The position numbers and the translations under genes were made by a program. Below, one piece after another: positions 61,650 to 64,000 of a stretch of 64,000 nucleotides of DNA (the first letter of the stretch is position 1; each line of letters begins with the position of its first letter). The notes beneath the pieces are model-generated. The model had not been told where the DNA came from, did no database searches, and worked only from the letters and a program-made list of their open reading frames with translations. This DNA is from Pardosa pseudoannulata (Eukaryota > Arthropoda > Arachnida > Araneae > Lycosidae), in the NCBI GenBank assembly GCA_032207245.1, contig CM063508.1, forward strand, positions 125,961,728 to 126,025,727, written 5' to 3'.

Positions 61650-63755
61650 TTTCAGTATGCCTCGGAAGTTTAAAGTTAAATATTGCTCAAAATATTCTTT
61701 AACTCTTTGGCTGCCGCTTCAGAACGACCGTTCTGTACAGGCCGTTTACATAATAACATAAATTGTCGTTTATATTATATACTTTCGAAATATTTGATTT
61801 CGAAAGGTATTCCAATGAATGATTTAAATAAAATTTAAAATACCTTGAAAATTTAAATATTGCTCGAAATATTCCTTAACATTTCGACTGCTGCATCACG
61901 TTAACAGTTTAGAAAAGACCGCTTACATAATAACATAAATTTATGTTTATATTAAATATTTACAAAATATTTCATTTGGAAAGGTATTCCAGTGTATGAT
62001 TTAAATGAAATTAAAAATACCTCGAAAATTTAAAGTTAAATATTGCTCGAAATATTCCTTAACATTTCGACTGCTGCATCACGTTAACAGTTTAGAAAAG
62101 ACCGCTTACATAATAACATAAATTTATGTTTATATTAAATATTTACAAAATATTTCATTTGGAAAGGTATTCCAGTGTATGATTTAAATGAAATTAAAAA
62201 TACCTCGAAAATTTAAAGTTAAATATTGCACGAAATATTCCTTAACATTTCGACTGCTGCATCACGTTAACAGTTTAGAAAAGGTCGTTTACATAATATC
62301 ATAAATTGTCGTTTATATTAAATACTTAATATCTGATTTCAAAAGGTATTCCAATGTATGATTTAAAGGAAATTTTAACATGCTTTGAAGATTTAAAGTT
62401 AAATATTGCTCAAAATATTCCTTAACATATCGACTGCTGCGTCATTTTAACAGCTTAGAAAAGGCTCTTTACATAATAACATAAATTGACGTTTATATTA
62501 AATATTTACGAAATATTTGATTTCGAAAGCTATTCCAATGAATGATTTAAATGAAATTTTAACTTGCCTCGAAAATTTAAAGTTAAATATTGCTCAGAAT
62601 ATTCCTTAACATTTCGACTGCTGCGTGATGTTAACAGTTTAGAAAAGGCCGTTTATATAATAACATAAATTGTCGTTTATATTAAATGCTTAATTAATAT
62701 CTGATTTCGAAAGGCATTCCAATACATGATTTAAATGAAATTTGAACATGCCTCGAAAATTAAAGTTAAATATTGCTTGAAATATTCCTTAACATATTGA
62801 CTGCTACGTCACTTTAACAGGTTAGAAAAGGCCGTTTACATAATAACATAAATTTACGTTTATATTAAATATTTACGAAATATTTGATTTCGAAAGCTAT
62901 TCCAATGAATGATTTAAAGGAAATTTCAACATGCCTCGAAAATTTAAAGTTAAATATTGCTCAGAATATTCCTTAACATTTCGACTGCTGCGTCACGTTA
63001 ACAGGTTAGAAAAGGCCGTTTACATAATAACATAAATTTACGTTTATATTAAATATTTACGAAATATTTGATTTCAAAAGCTATTCCAATGAATGATTTA
63101 AATGAAATTTTAACTTGCCTCGAAAATTTAAAGTTAAATATTGCTCAGAATATTCCTTAACATTTCGACTGCTGCGTGATGTTAACAGTTTAGAAAAGTT
63201 CGTTTATATAATAACATAAATTGTCGTTTATATTAAATACTTAACATCTGATTTCAAAAGGTATTCCAATGTATGATTTAAAGGAACTTTTTAACATGCC
63301 TCGAATATTTAAAGTTAAATATTGCTCAAAATATTCCTTAACATTTCGACTGCTGCGTGATGTTAACAGTTTAGAAAAGGCTCTTTACATAATACCATAA
63401 ATTGTCGTTTATATTAAATACTTACTTAATATCTGATTTCGAAAGGTATTCCAATGAATGATTTAAATGAAATTTTAACATGCCTCGAATATTTAAAGTT
63501 AAATATTGCTCGAAATATTCCTTAACATTTCGACTGCTGAGTCACTTTAACAGCTTAGAAAAGGCTCTTTACATAATAACATAAATTGACGTTTATATTA
63601 AATACTTACTTAATATCTGATTTCGAAAGGCATTCCAATGGATAATTTAAATGATGTTTTAATATTCCTCGGCAGTTCAAAACTAAATATTTCGCTCAAT
63701 ATTCTTTAACACCTTGACAATCTTGTCTCAACAACAGTTCTATGTAGGCCGTTTA
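61650..63755. repeat. Satellite-like array, ~183-bp unit, 12 copies
   Basis: TTAAATATTGCTC(G/A)(A/G)AATATTCC recurs near 61681, 61858, 62041, 62224, 62404, 62588, 62771, 62955, 63139, 63320, 63504 and 63688. Units 61859-62040 and 62041-62223 are identical as far as I can read. Interior units form two sub-types: ATTTACGAAATATTTGATTTC and ACTTAATATCTGATTTC. Edge units are diverged. Confidence 0.96.
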
Positions 63756-64000
63756 CATAATCTCCGAAATGACCACTCGTTTTGGAAGTTACTCTTTAGA
63801 CAAGAGGCTGGGTCACTAAAGTTTTCCTAGGACTCTAGTGGTCCCTTCGGTAATTCCCAGATGAAAAAGCAAATGCACTCTCTGAGAAAGCACATTTTTT
63901 ATAAATTTTATCAGATTTATGGAGATTGTTTCAGATTATTAACTTTGCTAGTACACAATGTATTACTCTCTGAAATTCTACCTTGATGACCGAGCAAAAA
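63756..64000. other. Spacer at window end
   Basis: Nothing recognised. Confidence 0.5.

Overview
This window looks like non-coding, repeat-dominated DNA from a large, AT-rich animal genome, most likely an arthropod and perhaps a chelicerate such as a spider. The lineage call is an inference. It rests on long (TA)n and (CA)n microsatellites, tRNA-derived SINEs, a degenerate mariner, several piggyBac-like and hAT-like non-autonomous elements, and a widespread arthropod-type repeat remnant near 2190-2510. I found no intact protein-coding gene, rRNA or functional tRNA. The longer open frames are translations of (TA)n or tandem repeats, or unrecognised frames without coding support.

Layout. 1-3.8 kb: AT-rich sequence with (TA)n tracts and one old repeat. 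3.8-5.5 kb: seven copies of a ~240-bp repeat. 7.2-10.1 kb: a ~174-bp repeat arranged as ~347-bp dimers, hit by a TTAA-flanked piggyBac-like element and broken by (TA)n expansions. 12.9-13.5 kb: a hAT element with a perfect 8-bp target duplication and the end of a transposase frame. 16-19 kb: local duplications, a hairpin-bearing repeat copy and an element with a 6-bp target duplication. 19-25.5 kb: SINE-rich, with a second hAT element at 21.5-22.3 kb. 27.2-36.6 kb: two inverted copies of a small TTAA-type element flanking further arrays, including a ~102-bp array with two monomer classes. 37.4-40.1 kb: a second 6-bp-duplication element, an LTR-like piece and a mariner with an 80-bp internal hairpin. 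41.8-46 kb: a 480-bp and a 176-bp array. 47.8-54 kb: another copy of the 6-bp-duplication element, SINEs, and arrays carrying hAT ends. 55-64 kb: further duplications, a 140-bp array next to a hAT end, and a 183-bp satellite-like array.

Tandem arrays with units of about 40-480 bp cover roughly a quarter of the window. Because many transposons landed inside arrays, neighbouring units act as empty-site controls and fix insertion boundaries and target-duplication lengths.

The best candidate functional signal is near 40.9 kb on the + strand: a pyrimidine tract and AG joined directly to GTAAGT, followed 60 bases later by a GTATGT donor. This is the layout of a recursive-splicing site, and it would make sense if the window is part of a giant + strand intron. 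No exon was found to confirm that. No new gene system can be claimed.
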